In this document: positions 1-4,780 of the stretch, one piece after another
Layout of the letters: each line of letters opens with the position of its first letter
Position numbering within the stretch: position 1 is the first letter of the stretch
Assembly (NCBI GenBank): GCA_002308635.1
Contig: DBWG01000033.1
Span: forward strand, 4,428-9,728
Source of the DNA: Ruminococcaceae bacterium UBA1244
GTDB taxonomy: Bacteria; Bacillota; Clostridia; Oscillospirales; Acutalibacteraceae
DNA length: 5,301 nucleotides
Direction: 5' to 3'
Program-made: the position numbers and the translations under genes
Notes under the pieces: model-generated
What the model was told of the DNA's origin: nothing
What the model saw: the letters and a program-made list of their open reading frames with translations, nothing else
The model's database searches: none

Positions 1-140
1 ACTTCAAACAGATCTCCGCCAACAGCTTTCTGAATGAACTCCGCAACGATCTCTGTATTGCCTTTTGAAATATTCTTGATACTCCCGTTCCAGTAGTTCT
101 CGCCTTTTCTTGAATAATAGATGATAAGATTTTTTGACAT
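1..140 (-). CDS. Flavodoxin, N-terminal part (runs off left edge)
   Basis: This is the first 46 codons of a flavodoxin, a small cytoplasmic FMN-binding electron carrier. The protein begins MSKNLIIYYSRKGENYW and continues GNTEIVAEFIQKAVGGDLFEV. The hydrophobic first beta strand (LIIYYSRKG), the NT of the phosphate-binding loop region and the helix ending in GGDLFEV are the expected start of a flavodoxin fold. The ATG at 138-140 is chosen because AAGGAGG lies 7 bases upstream (148-154 on the opposite strand). It is the last gene of a minus-strand run headed by the promoter at 907-935 and follows three gene fragments. No terminator or separate strong promoter is visible before it, so read-through from upstream is likely. 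The rest of the gene is outside the window. Family assignment is secure; the redox partner cannot be told. Confidence 0.85.
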   Translation of the reverse strand, partial: MSKNLIIYYSRKGENYWNGSIKNISKGNTEIVAEFIQKAVGGDLFE

Positions 141-196
141 TTTAATTCCTCCTTCAGTATGTTGATACCACGCTGCGTGTTATCCTCCAATCATAA

Positions 197-346
197 TTAT
201 GCCGGCTGAAGCGGACCGTAATAATAGCTTGCTGTTGCACCGCCGTCAGCGAGAAATGTCGAGCCTGTGATAAATGCTCCTGCATTACTTAGCAAAAGCT
301 CTGCGATATTCGCCATTTCATCAGCTGTTCCGGGTCTTCCGGCAGG
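197..346 (-). pseudogene. Short-chain dehydrogenase, C-terminal fragment
   Basis: This is a 49-residue open stretch ending in TAA (197-199). It reads PAGRPGTADEMANIAELLL, then NAGAFITGSTFLADGGATAS and a YYYGPLQPA tail. That is the classical C-terminal end of an NAD(P)-dependent SDR oxidoreductase: GTxxEMANIAELLLS helix, FITGSTFLADGG strand and substrate-loop end. The roughly 200 N-terminal residues, with the TGxxxGxG cofactor motif and the YxxxK catalytic pair, are missing. There is no start codon or ribosome binding site. Its 5' edge abuts the truncated hydrolase gene at 343-346, in a different reading frame. Translation entering from the hydrolase therefore reads this stretch out of frame and stops at 289-291. 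It is a dead remnant, unrelated in position to the intact SDR at 1659-2426. Confidence 0.8.
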
Positions 347-582
347 ACAGACATTTCAGTTGTCAAGCCATCGCTTTCAGACGAGGGTGAGCCTCCGCAG
401 AAATCAAAATCACAGGCCGCAATTCCATTTTCCGCAAATTTTTCAAGATTAAGCAGCTTATCATTATAACCGAATCCGTGGGAGAAAATGACAAGAGGAC
501 AATCTGTTTTGCCGTCCGGAAGAGCCAACCTTCCGACTATATCAAGACCATCTCTTTTGCAGGTAAACCTCTCAATACTCAA
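289..582 (-). pseudogene. Alpha/beta hydrolase, N-terminal fragment with out-of-frame tail
   Basis: The 97-codon frame starts MSIERFTCKRDGLDIVGRLA and contains LVIFSHGFGYN (the HGF oxyanion-loop region, residues 31-40). It then reads FAENGIAACDFDFCGG and SESDGLTTEMSVL. This is the N-terminal third of an alpha/beta hydrolase of the serine aminopeptidase S33/dienelactone hydrolase type, normally about 250-300 residues. The GxSxG nucleophile, Asp and His are absent. Real hydrolase sequence ends near residue 80 (base 343). The last 17 residues are an out-of-frame reading of a short-chain dehydrogenase gene. The start is TTG at 580-582, preceded 7 bases upstream by AAGGGGG (590-596), so the initiation signal survives. 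No enzyme activity is expected. It follows the aldo/keto reductase fragment by about 30 bases, as in an operon. Confidence 0.75.
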
Positions 583-613
583 TCAGACACCCCCTTGGAT
601 TTATTCTTCCTTT

Positions 614-865
614 TTAATACCCAAGTTCCTTCAGTGCCTTGCCAACCAGTTCTTCACTAAAGGAAATGCTCCCGTCTGTATTCGTACCGATATAGCACTC
701 GGCTGTGTCAAAAAAATCATATCCGAACTCATATGCTTTTCTGATCATGCTTATTGCTTCTCTGCTATCCATAGGTGCTCCGTAAGCGTGGGAAAAGCCC
801 ATACAGCCAAGTCCTACAGCATTTACTTTAAGATCACTGTTTCCGATCCTTCTTTTGTCTGACAT
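614..865 (-). pseudogene. Aldo/keto reductase, N-terminal fragment
   Basis: This is an 83-codon frame beginning MSDKRRIGNSDLKVNAVGLG. It has the CMGFSHAYG strand, an FFDTAECY motif (catalytic D53 and Y58 of the AKR tetrad), and EELVGKALKELG at the end. Full aldo/keto reductases have about 300-330 residues. The catalytic Lys and His and the whole NADPH-binding C-terminal half are missing. The start ATG at 863-865 has a modest GGAG-like site (875-880). Skipping one G in the GGG at 620-622 would extend the frame as LGIKKEE to a TAA at 601-603. That reads more like the family, so a one-base insertion may sit on top of a larger deletion. It is the first gene after the promoter at 907-935. A functional short protein is unlikely. 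Confidence 0.75.
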
Positions 866-906
866 AATGATTCTGCTCCGTTTCTATACACTATTCCATC
901 TATACT

Positions 907-935
907 ATTATAAAAAACGCAGGGGAAATCATCAA
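907..935 (-). promoter_or_regulatory. Promoter of the decayed reductase operon
   Basis: On the minus strand, TTGATG (930-935) and TATAAT (907-912) are separated by exactly 17 bases. This is a near-consensus housekeeping promoter about 40 bases upstream of the aldo/keto reductase ATG. The -10 box starts at the last base of the T-run of the tetR terminator and the -35 box lies in that hairpin's loop. A 15-bp perfect inverted repeat (ATAAGT-TTT-ACTTAT, 957-971) lies about 21 bases upstream of the -35 and could be a regulator site, though no regulator is identified. Confidence 0.6.
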
Positions 936-954
936 TTCGATTTTCTCTGCGTTT
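912..954 (-). terminator. Intrinsic terminator of tetR
   Basis: On the minus strand an 8-bp stem (AAACGCAG, 947-954, pairing with CTGCGTTT, 915-922) encloses a partly paired stretch. Inside it an AAATC/GATTT inner stem closes a short loop. A run of six T (912-917) follows directly. It lies 67 bases past the tetR stop codon. The reverse orientation has no comparable T tract, so it acts for minus-strand transcripts. Confidence 0.7.
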
Positions 955-1020
955 CGATAAGTTTTACTTATGGTTTCTTCAAGATTATGACAAAATATAA
1001 AGCGGCAGTTTATCTGTCCG

Positions 1021-1536
1021 TTATTTTGGAATACTGTGTTTCAGAAATTGTTCCGCCATCTGCTCAGGCGTTTCCTTTGCGCCGTTTTCCAGCCAGCAAA
1101 TGGTCATATTATAGAGCGCTCCTGCGTAATAGTACAGACTGTAACGGTCGATAGACTGCATAGTCATATTTCCGAAGGAGAGTATCATGCTTTCTGTCAT
1201 GATATCAAGTATATTTACCGACATACCCGAATGACGAAAGGACAGAATAAGCTCCTTCTGCCGCAGATAATAACTGAATGTGTAAGTCAGCATTTCCCCG
1301 CTGATAAAGCCCTTTTCTGCAGGAGGCGCACTTTTCCAGAAGTCCGCCCTGATACGGTCAACACCGTATTCTATCAGATCACCGATCGTGTTAAAATTGC
1401 GGTAAAAGGATGCCCTTGCCACACCAGCTTTGATAATCAGATCGGTTACGCTTATCTCTGACCATTCCTTTTCTTTTGTCAGTGATATCATAGCCTGCAT
1501 CAGCCTGTCCTTCACCTGCTTTTCCCGTTTATCCAT
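1021..1536 (-). CDS. TetR/AcrR-family transcriptional repressor
   Basis: This is a complete 171-residue DNA-binding regulator, slightly short for the family (about 180-200). Residues 8-53 form the TetR_N helix-turn-helix domain. The recognition region is ISVTDLIIKAGVARASFYRN (28-47), with the family's GV.R.SFYR.F signature. Residues 54-171 are the helical ligand-sensing and dimerisation half, with the YYAGALYNMTICWLENG segment seen in TetR proteins with a TetR_C_8-like C-terminus. The ATG at 1534-1536 is preceded by AAAGGAAA at suitable spacing. The only nearby upstream ATG reaches a stop after four codons. The gene diverges from the intact short-chain dehydrogenase, and a 25-bp palindrome covers both promoters. 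It most likely represses itself and that dehydrogenase until a small ligand binds. The ligand cannot be inferred. Transcription ends at the hairpin at 912-954. Confidence 0.9.
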   Translation of the reverse strand: MDKREKQVKDRLMQAMISLTKEKEWSEISVTDLIIKAGVARASFYRNFNTIGDLIEYGVDRIRADFWKSAPPAEKGFISGEMLTYTFSYYLRQKELILSFRHSGMSVNILDIMTESMILSFGNMTMQSIDRYSLYYYAGALYNMTICWLENGAKETPEQMAEQFLKHSIPK

Positions 1537-1571
1537 GATACATTTCCTTTCAATTTGTCTCTTATCTTTTA

Positions 1572-1600
1572 TTGAAGCTACCTGTTAATTATGATACAAT
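1572..1600 (+). promoter_or_regulatory. Promoter of the short-chain dehydrogenase gene
   Basis: TTGAAG (1572-1577) and TACAAT (1595-1600) are separated by 17 bases, which fits a housekeeping sigma promoter. The -10 box lies inside the left arm and centre of the 25-bp inverted repeat, so a bound repressor would block RNA polymerase. The start codon is 58 bases further on. Confidence 0.6.
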
Positions 1601-1612
1601 TTGTATCATAAT
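1588..1612. promoter_or_regulatory. TetR-type operator, perfect 25-bp inverted repeat
   Basis: The arms attatgatacaa (1588-1599) and ttgtatcataat (1601-1612) are perfect reverse complements around a single central T at 1600. Length, symmetry and position between a divergent tetR gene and its neighbour are typical of a TetR dimer operator. It overlaps the -10 of the dehydrogenase promoter and the -10 and spacer of the tetR promoter, so one bound dimer could shut both genes. An 8-base half copy (atgataca, 1535-1542) overlaps the tetR start codon. Assignment to this regulator is inference from position. Confidence 0.75.
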
Positions 1613-1619
1613 AAATCAA
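1591..1619 (-). promoter_or_regulatory. Promoter of tetR
   Basis: On the minus strand, TTGATT (1614-1619) and TATCAT (1591-1596) are separated by 17 bases. The -10 and most of the spacer fall within the 25-bp palindrome, consistent with autorepression. CATAAT, offset by three bases, is an alternative -10 with longer spacing. The distance to the tetR ATG is about 50 bases. Confidence 0.5.
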
Positions 1620-1658
1620 GTGTTCTGGTATTTGAAAAACGGATAAAGGAGGGTCAGA

Positions 1659-2426
1659 ATGAATAATACAGTTATTATCACAGGTGCTTCGGCAGGAATA
1701 GGAAAAGCCCTTGCATACGAATTTGCAAAGCACAATTACGATCTTCTGCTGGTCGCAAGAAGCGAAGATAAGCTAAAAAAACTTTGTACAGAATTAGGCG
1801 AGTCCTACGGGATAACAGCAAGGTTTCTTCCGCTTGACCTGCTTGCAGACGATGCTGCGGAAAAGCTACTGGGGTTTGTCAAAGACAACAACATAAATGC
1901 TTCATACCTTATAAACAATGCCGGAATGGGTGATGCCGGTCTGTTTGAAAAATCGGATATCCAAAAAGATGAAAATATCATACGGCTGAATGTGCTGACG
2001 CTGATGAGAATGAACCGTCTTTTTATCCCGTATCTTAAGGGAAACGGAGGAGGAACGATCGTCAATATAGCATCAACGCTCGCATTTGCACCAACAGCAG
2101 GCGAAGCAGTATATGCAGCTTCAAAGGCTTTTGTCCTCTCTTTCAGTCAGGCATTGTATGAAGAAACCAAAAAATCAAATGTATCTGTTTTAACCATCTG
2201 TCCGGGTGTTACGGATACTGACTTTTTCAAAAGTGCAGGCTTTGAGCTTGGGCAGTTCAAAGCGGCAACTCCAGATAGCTTCGCAGCGTTTGCATATCGT
2301 TCTATCGTAAAGAAAAAAGCTCTTTCGATTCACCGTATCTCAAACAAACTGACCGCACTGTTCTGCCGTCTTGCGACAAGAAAAACTGTGCGTAAAGTCT
2401 TTGCGGCTGCCTGCAAAACAGAATAA
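1659..2426 (+). CDS. Short-chain dehydrogenase/reductase (SDR), complete
   Basis: This is a 255-residue cytoplasmic NAD(P)-dependent oxidoreductase of the classical SDR superfamily, full length for the family. The Rossmann nucleotide-binding motif TGASAGIG is at residues 8-15. R34 in LLVARSEDK suggests NADPH preference, and D60 follows the LPLD strand. NNAG is at 86-89. The catalytic set is N111 (RLNV), S139 (IAST), Y152 and K156 (YAASK). PG at 182-183 starts the substrate loop. The C-terminal tail is basic (TRKTVRKVF). It resembles the DltE/YqjQ-like uncharacterised SDRs, whose substrate is unknown. The ATG at 1659 has AAGGAGG (1646-1652) 6 bases upstream. It is a single-gene transcript under the palindrome-overlapped promoter and ends at the terminator at 2432-2479. 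It is probably induced by the ligand of the divergent TetR. Substrate and direction of reaction are not readable from the sequence. Confidence 0.92.
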   Translation: MNNTVIITGASAGIGKALAYEFAKHNYDLLLVARSEDKLKKLCTELGESYGITARFLPLDLLADDAAEKLLGFVKDNNINASYLINNAGMGDAGLFEKSDIQKDENIIRLNVLTLMRMNRLFIPYLKGNGGGTIVNIASTLAFAPTAGEAVYAASKAFVLSFSQALYEETKKSNVSVLTICPGVTDTDFFKSAGFELGQFKAATPDSFAAFAYRSIVKKKALSIHRISNKLTALFCRLATRKTVRKVFAAACKTE

Positions 2427-2431
2427 GACAA

Positions 2432-2479
2432 GGTATAGCCGTGCAGATCATTTTGTTGATATGCACGGATACCATTTTT
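2432..2479 (+). terminator. Intrinsic terminator of the SDR gene
   Basis: The stem GGTAT (2432-2436) with ATACC (2469-2473), continued by CCGTGCA (2439-2445) with TGCACGG (2462-2468), has a two-base bulge and further ATCA/TGAT pairing inside. A run of five T (2475-2479) follows. It begins 5 bases after the SDR stop codon and faces the terminator of the convergent lipoprotein gene. Confidence 0.8.
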
Positions 2480-2481
2480 AC

Positions 2482-2514
2482 AAAGAAAACAGCCCCGCAC
2501 GAGGCGAGGCCTGT
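2482..2514 (-). terminator. Intrinsic terminator of the CotH gene
   Basis: On the minus strand ACAGGCCTCGC (2504-2514) pairs with GCGGGGCTGT (2489-2498). This makes ten pairs with one bulged G and one G-T pair, around a CTCGT loop, followed by TTTTCTTT. It starts 8 bases past the CotH stop codon. The same core sequence reappears at 4419-4439 on the other side of the gene (18 of 21 bases identical). Confidence 0.75.
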
Positions 2515-2522
2515 CTGATCGT

Positions 2523-4244
2523 TTAATTTCCCGGCTTCGGCATTGATTTGTTTCCTTCCCTGCCGGCATTCATGGTTCCGAGTTTTTTTAGATCAACCGA
2601 AGAAACATCTACGAGCTTATTGCTGTCTTTCTGTTCTTCTGCAGTAGAGGGTATGCTTCCGTCAAGCTGTCCGAGAACGCTCTGAGCACGAAGCTCAACC
2701 AGTTTTTTTAATGCTTCGATGCCCTCAATATAAGCATCATATCCGTCAAATGAAGTGGTATCTTCTTTAACATAGCTGTCTATTACAGAAGTTATTTTAT
2801 CAACCGTTTCTGCAAATCTTCCCGACTGAACATATTTTTCGGCGATCTCACGCAGATATTGATGATATTTTTCTCTGTATTCTTCTTTTTCAAGAAGCTT
2901 TGCAATGATGGGGCGTTCCTCTTCGCTGACTCCATTGAATACCGTGTCTATTGCATAATTTACTGCGGTATCCGCACTATCACACTGATATGTTCCAAAT
3001 GATAGGTTATAATCCCACGGCAGCATCGAAAGCTGTCCGTCAAGCTCGGTAAGAATATAATTGTGGCAGTTGGATGAAAGATAGCTGTCTAAATTTACTA
3101 AAAATACATTGCATGCAGTATATCTGAGTATCTCATCGATATTTATGCTCTCTTCCAGCTTTTCGCCGCTGCTGATATTTTTGAGGGATGAAATAAGACG
3201 CTGTTTGTCTTCATCCTCGGTTTTTTTGATGCTGTTGTCAAAAATATTGCTGTAGCTTGCCGGGTCATCATCAATGTATGTCAGATCAACTCCGTCTCTG
3301 CCGCCGTCCATTCCGCCCGGCATTCCTCCGCCTCCGGGCATCTGAGGCATATTGGAATCATCACCGCCGGGAGGTGTCGGTCTGTCATTGTTTCCGTCCT
3401 GATCCGGCATCTGCGGAAACCCGCTTCTATCCGGCATTTGCGGAAAATCGGAGTTATCCCCGCCGGGAGGTGTCGGTCTGTCGTTGTTTCCGTCCTGATC
3501 CGGCATCTGCGGCATCTTGCCGCCGTCAGGCATTCCGTCCATATCCATCGATTCGGGCTTGTAGCCGTTTACATTGCTGTCGCTTCCATAGATACGATCA
3601 AGATAGCTGTCATCCGCATCCTCAACTGCAAGGAAAAGTCCGTAATGATCACCGTTGACGGTGATATTTGCAAATGTACACAGTGAGGACGGCACCTGCA
3701 TATAACTCATCAGATCGTATGACATATATTCCTTCAGATAGGTGCTGTCAGCGTAAATGTTGTTGAGTGCGAGCTTATCCAGACCATAGCAGGTCTGATC
3801 TTCCGCATATTTCCCGAAATTGACTTTCAGGCTGTAACGGGTGCTTTCATCATTTAAAAGCTGCTGCAGAGATGTATTACCCTTTGTCTTTATGCCTACA
3901 TTCTCCCATGTCACACCGTCAATGGTGATATCACACTCTATCCATGGCTTTTCACCGGCATTTTCTATCAGATTATTCCAGTTTTCTTCTTCGGTGGTAA
4001 TGCTGATCTCTAAAATATCTTTGCCGAAAAGTTTCTCTGTATACTCAGAGCTTGTGCTTGTTGTCTTTGTTTCCTCAGAGCTTTCATCTTTGATTTTCCC
4101 GGTATCCGAAGTATCTTTTGAGCTTTCTGTTGATGAAGCCGCATCAGCACTGCTTATTCCGGAGTTTTCTGGCACAGCCGTATTGCATCCGGCAAAGGTC
4201 AGTACGAGGGCTGAACAAAGTATCGCTGCTATTTGTTTTTTCAT
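2523..4244 (-). CDS. CotH-kinase-family surface lipoprotein
   Basis: This is a 573-residue exported lipoprotein with a CotH kinase domain, an atypical protein-kinase fold named for the Bacillus spore-coat kinase CotH. Numbered from the chosen start, residues 1-20 are a lipoprotein signal (MKKQIAAILC, lipobox FAGC, lipidated C20). Residues 21-67 are a Ser/Thr/Glu-rich linker. The CotH domain runs from about 72 to 525: GIKTKGNTSL (117-126), YSLKVNF (137-143), then the GDHYGLFLAVE strand (198-208). D386 in NLDSYLSSNCHNY and D411 in LPWDYNLSFG are the likely catalytic and metal-binding acidic residues. Residues 228-318 are a Met/Pro/Gly/Asp-rich insert with a duplicated 32-residue unit. ATG 4242-4244 is preferred because GGAGTG lies 7 bases upstream and the signal peptide starts cleanly. 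An in-frame ATG at 4266-4268 (581 residues) has no ribosome binding site. CotH genes often sit beside VTC-type polyphosphate polymerase genes; none is seen here. Substrate is unknown. Confidence 0.88.
   Translation of the reverse strand: MKKQIAAILCSALVLTFAGCNTAVPENSGISSADAASSTESSKDTSDTGKIKDESSEETKTTSTSSEYTEKLFGKDILEISITTEEENWNNLIENAGEKPWIECDITIDGVTWENVGIKTKGNTSLQQLLNDESTRYSLKVNFGKYAEDQTCYGLDKLALNNIYADSTYLKEYMSYDLMSYMQVPSSLCTFANITVNGDHYGLFLAVEDADDSYLDRIYGSDSNVNGYKPESMDMDGMPDGGKMPQMPDQDGNNDRPTPPGGDNSDFPQMPDRSGFPQMPDQDGNNDRPTPPGGDDSNMPQMPGGGGMPGGMDGGRDGVDLTYIDDDPASYSNIFDNSIKKTEDEDKQRLISSLKNISSGEKLEESINIDEILRYTACNVFLVNLDSYLSSNCHNYILTELDGQLSMLPWDYNLSFGTYQCDSADTAVNYAIDTVFNGVSEEERPIIAKLLEKEEYREKYHQYLREIAEKYVQSGRFAETVDKITSVIDSYVKEDTTSFDGYDAYIEGIEALKKLVELRAQSVLGQLDGSIPSTAEEQKDSNKLVDVSSVDLKKLGTMNAGREGNKSMPKPGN
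3364..3512 (-). repeat. Tandem 96-bp repeat within the CotH gene
   Basis: Two 53-base blocks (3364-3416 and 3460-3512) differ at one base (A3387 against G3483) and are offset by 96 bases, so the period is 32 codons. Each encodes PQMPDQDGNNDRPTPPGG followed by a more diverged PQMPD/PQMPG segment. A third, degraded unit (MPQMPGGGGMPGG) follows in the protein. The repeat is in frame, so length changes by unit slippage would keep the protein open. Confidence 0.85.
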
Positions 4245-4288
4245 ATCTGTCACTCCATTTTTTTTCATTAGAGCTATAATACGCCAAA

Positions 4289-4318
4289 AATATAAAAACG
4301 TAATAAACTAAATGTAAA
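4289..4318 (-). promoter_or_regulatory. Candidate promoter of the CotH gene
   Basis: On the minus strand, TTTACA (4313-4318) and TATATT (4289-4294) are separated by 18 bases, giving a leader of about 40 bases before the preferred ATG at 4244. A second possible -10, TATTAT (4273-4278), lacks a good -35. Use of either would fit the downstream start codon better than the one at 4268. Confidence 0.35.
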
Positions 4319-4647
4319 ATTATAATAGACTGAAACTTTATGTTTTTTAAGCTTGCTATTATTATAAAACAAACTGTTCACAAACACAGTCTTTTTTATA
4401 TTTTCACAATATTAAATAAGCCCAGCACAAGGCGAGGCTATAATGTCAAAATATTAAACTGATCTGAATAATTGCTGCTCCGGCGGTGTTTCCGGCTTTT
4501 TCTCTATCTCTTCTCTTGGAAACTCCGAAGATATTATATATTCTCTGCATTATTATCGTTATACCTGCGCACTATTGGTATTTGGCATACTTGTAAACCT
4601 GCGTATTATGGATTATTCGATCATAAAAAGAAAAAAGAAAATCTTAC
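4319..4647. other. AT-rich intergenic stretch without a supported gene
   Basis: No frame with a start codon, ribosome binding site and recognisable protein is present. Three things can be seen. First, a weak hairpin ACTGT/ACAGT (4373-4377, 4386-4390) followed by six T (4392-4397) on the plus strand has no gene upstream on that strand. Second, the GC-rich hairpin copy lies at 4419-4439. Third, a start-less open frame (4458-4652, plus) has an end, CALLVFGILVNLRIMDYSII then KRKKKILL, that looks like the C-terminus of a membrane protein. It could be a gene remnant or chance. Confidence 0.4.
4419..4439. repeat. Second copy of a GC-rich hairpin element
   Basis: The 21 bases match 2491-2511 at 18 positions without gaps, in the same orientation. 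They can still fold (GCC..GC with GC..GGC around a short loop), but no T tract follows on either strand, so it is not a good terminator. The two copies bracket the CotH gene. They may be members of a dispersed palindromic repeat family of this genome. Confidence 0.6.
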
Positions 4648-4710
4648 TGTAAATACACCTTTTCATGTAAAATTTTAATCTATCGTGTAATATTTTAAAC
4701 TTTGTGTTAA
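4648..4710 (+). repeat. Four spaced TGTAA-type repeats upstream of a promoter
   Basis: TGTAAAT (4648), TGTAAAATTTTAATC (4666), TGTAATATTTTAAAC (4686) and TGTTAATCTTTAAAA (4705) recur every 18-20 bases, about two helical turns. They stop 16 bases before the -35 of the AlbA_2 promoter. Such helically phased repeats suit cooperative binding of a regulator or DNA bending, although the background is very AT-rich. A further TGTAAAAT lies at 4313-4320 over the CotH promoter. Confidence 0.4.
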
Positions 4711-4725
4711 TCTTTAAAAAACATA

Positions 4726-4754
4726 TTGATATTTTTAATCTTTTAGCATATAAT
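4726..4754 (+). promoter_or_regulatory. Near-consensus promoter of the AlbA_2 gene
   Basis: TTGATA (4726-4731) and TATAAT (4749-4754) are separated by exactly 17 bases, with only one mismatch to the housekeeping consensus. Transcription would begin near 4761, leaving a leader of about 20 bases with GGAGGTGG (4765-4772) placed 8 bases before the ATG at 4781. Confidence 0.75.
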
Positions 4755-4780
4755 TAAAATAGTCGGAGGTGGTATTTAAA

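Noticed and set aside
169..179. CACGC-T-GCGTG inverted repeat before the flavodoxin gene
   Set aside because: Only five base pairs with a one-base centre cannot form a stable RNA hairpin, and no T tract follows. It is too short to call an operator without conservation.
184..198. Five-codon mini-frame ATGATTGGAGGATAA on the minus strand before the flavodoxin gene
   Set aside because: It encodes only MIGG and has no ribosome binding site of its own. It is more likely residual spacer sequence after the SDR fragment.
488..862. Plus-strand frame of 124 codons opposite the hydrolase and AKR fragments
   Set aside because: The minus strand carries recognisable protein families. The plus frame shows no motif or ribosome binding site.
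3257..3686. Plus-strand frames antisense to the CotH repeat region
   Set aside because: These are shadows produced by the GC-rich repeat. They are rich in Arg/Pro/Cys without domain features, while the CotH frame is continuous with recognisable motifs.
4373..4397. ACTGT/ACAGT hairpin with six T as a plus-strand terminator
   Set aside because: The stem has only five pairs, and there is no plus-strand gene or convincing promoter upstream to terminate.
4472..4678. Plus-strand 68-codon frame starting at TTG in the intergenic stretch
   Set aside because: There is no ribosome binding site, the composition is Leu/Tyr/Arg-rich as expected of random AT-rich sequence, and no family is recognised. The overlapping frame at 4458-4652 looks more protein-like, though it too lacks a start.
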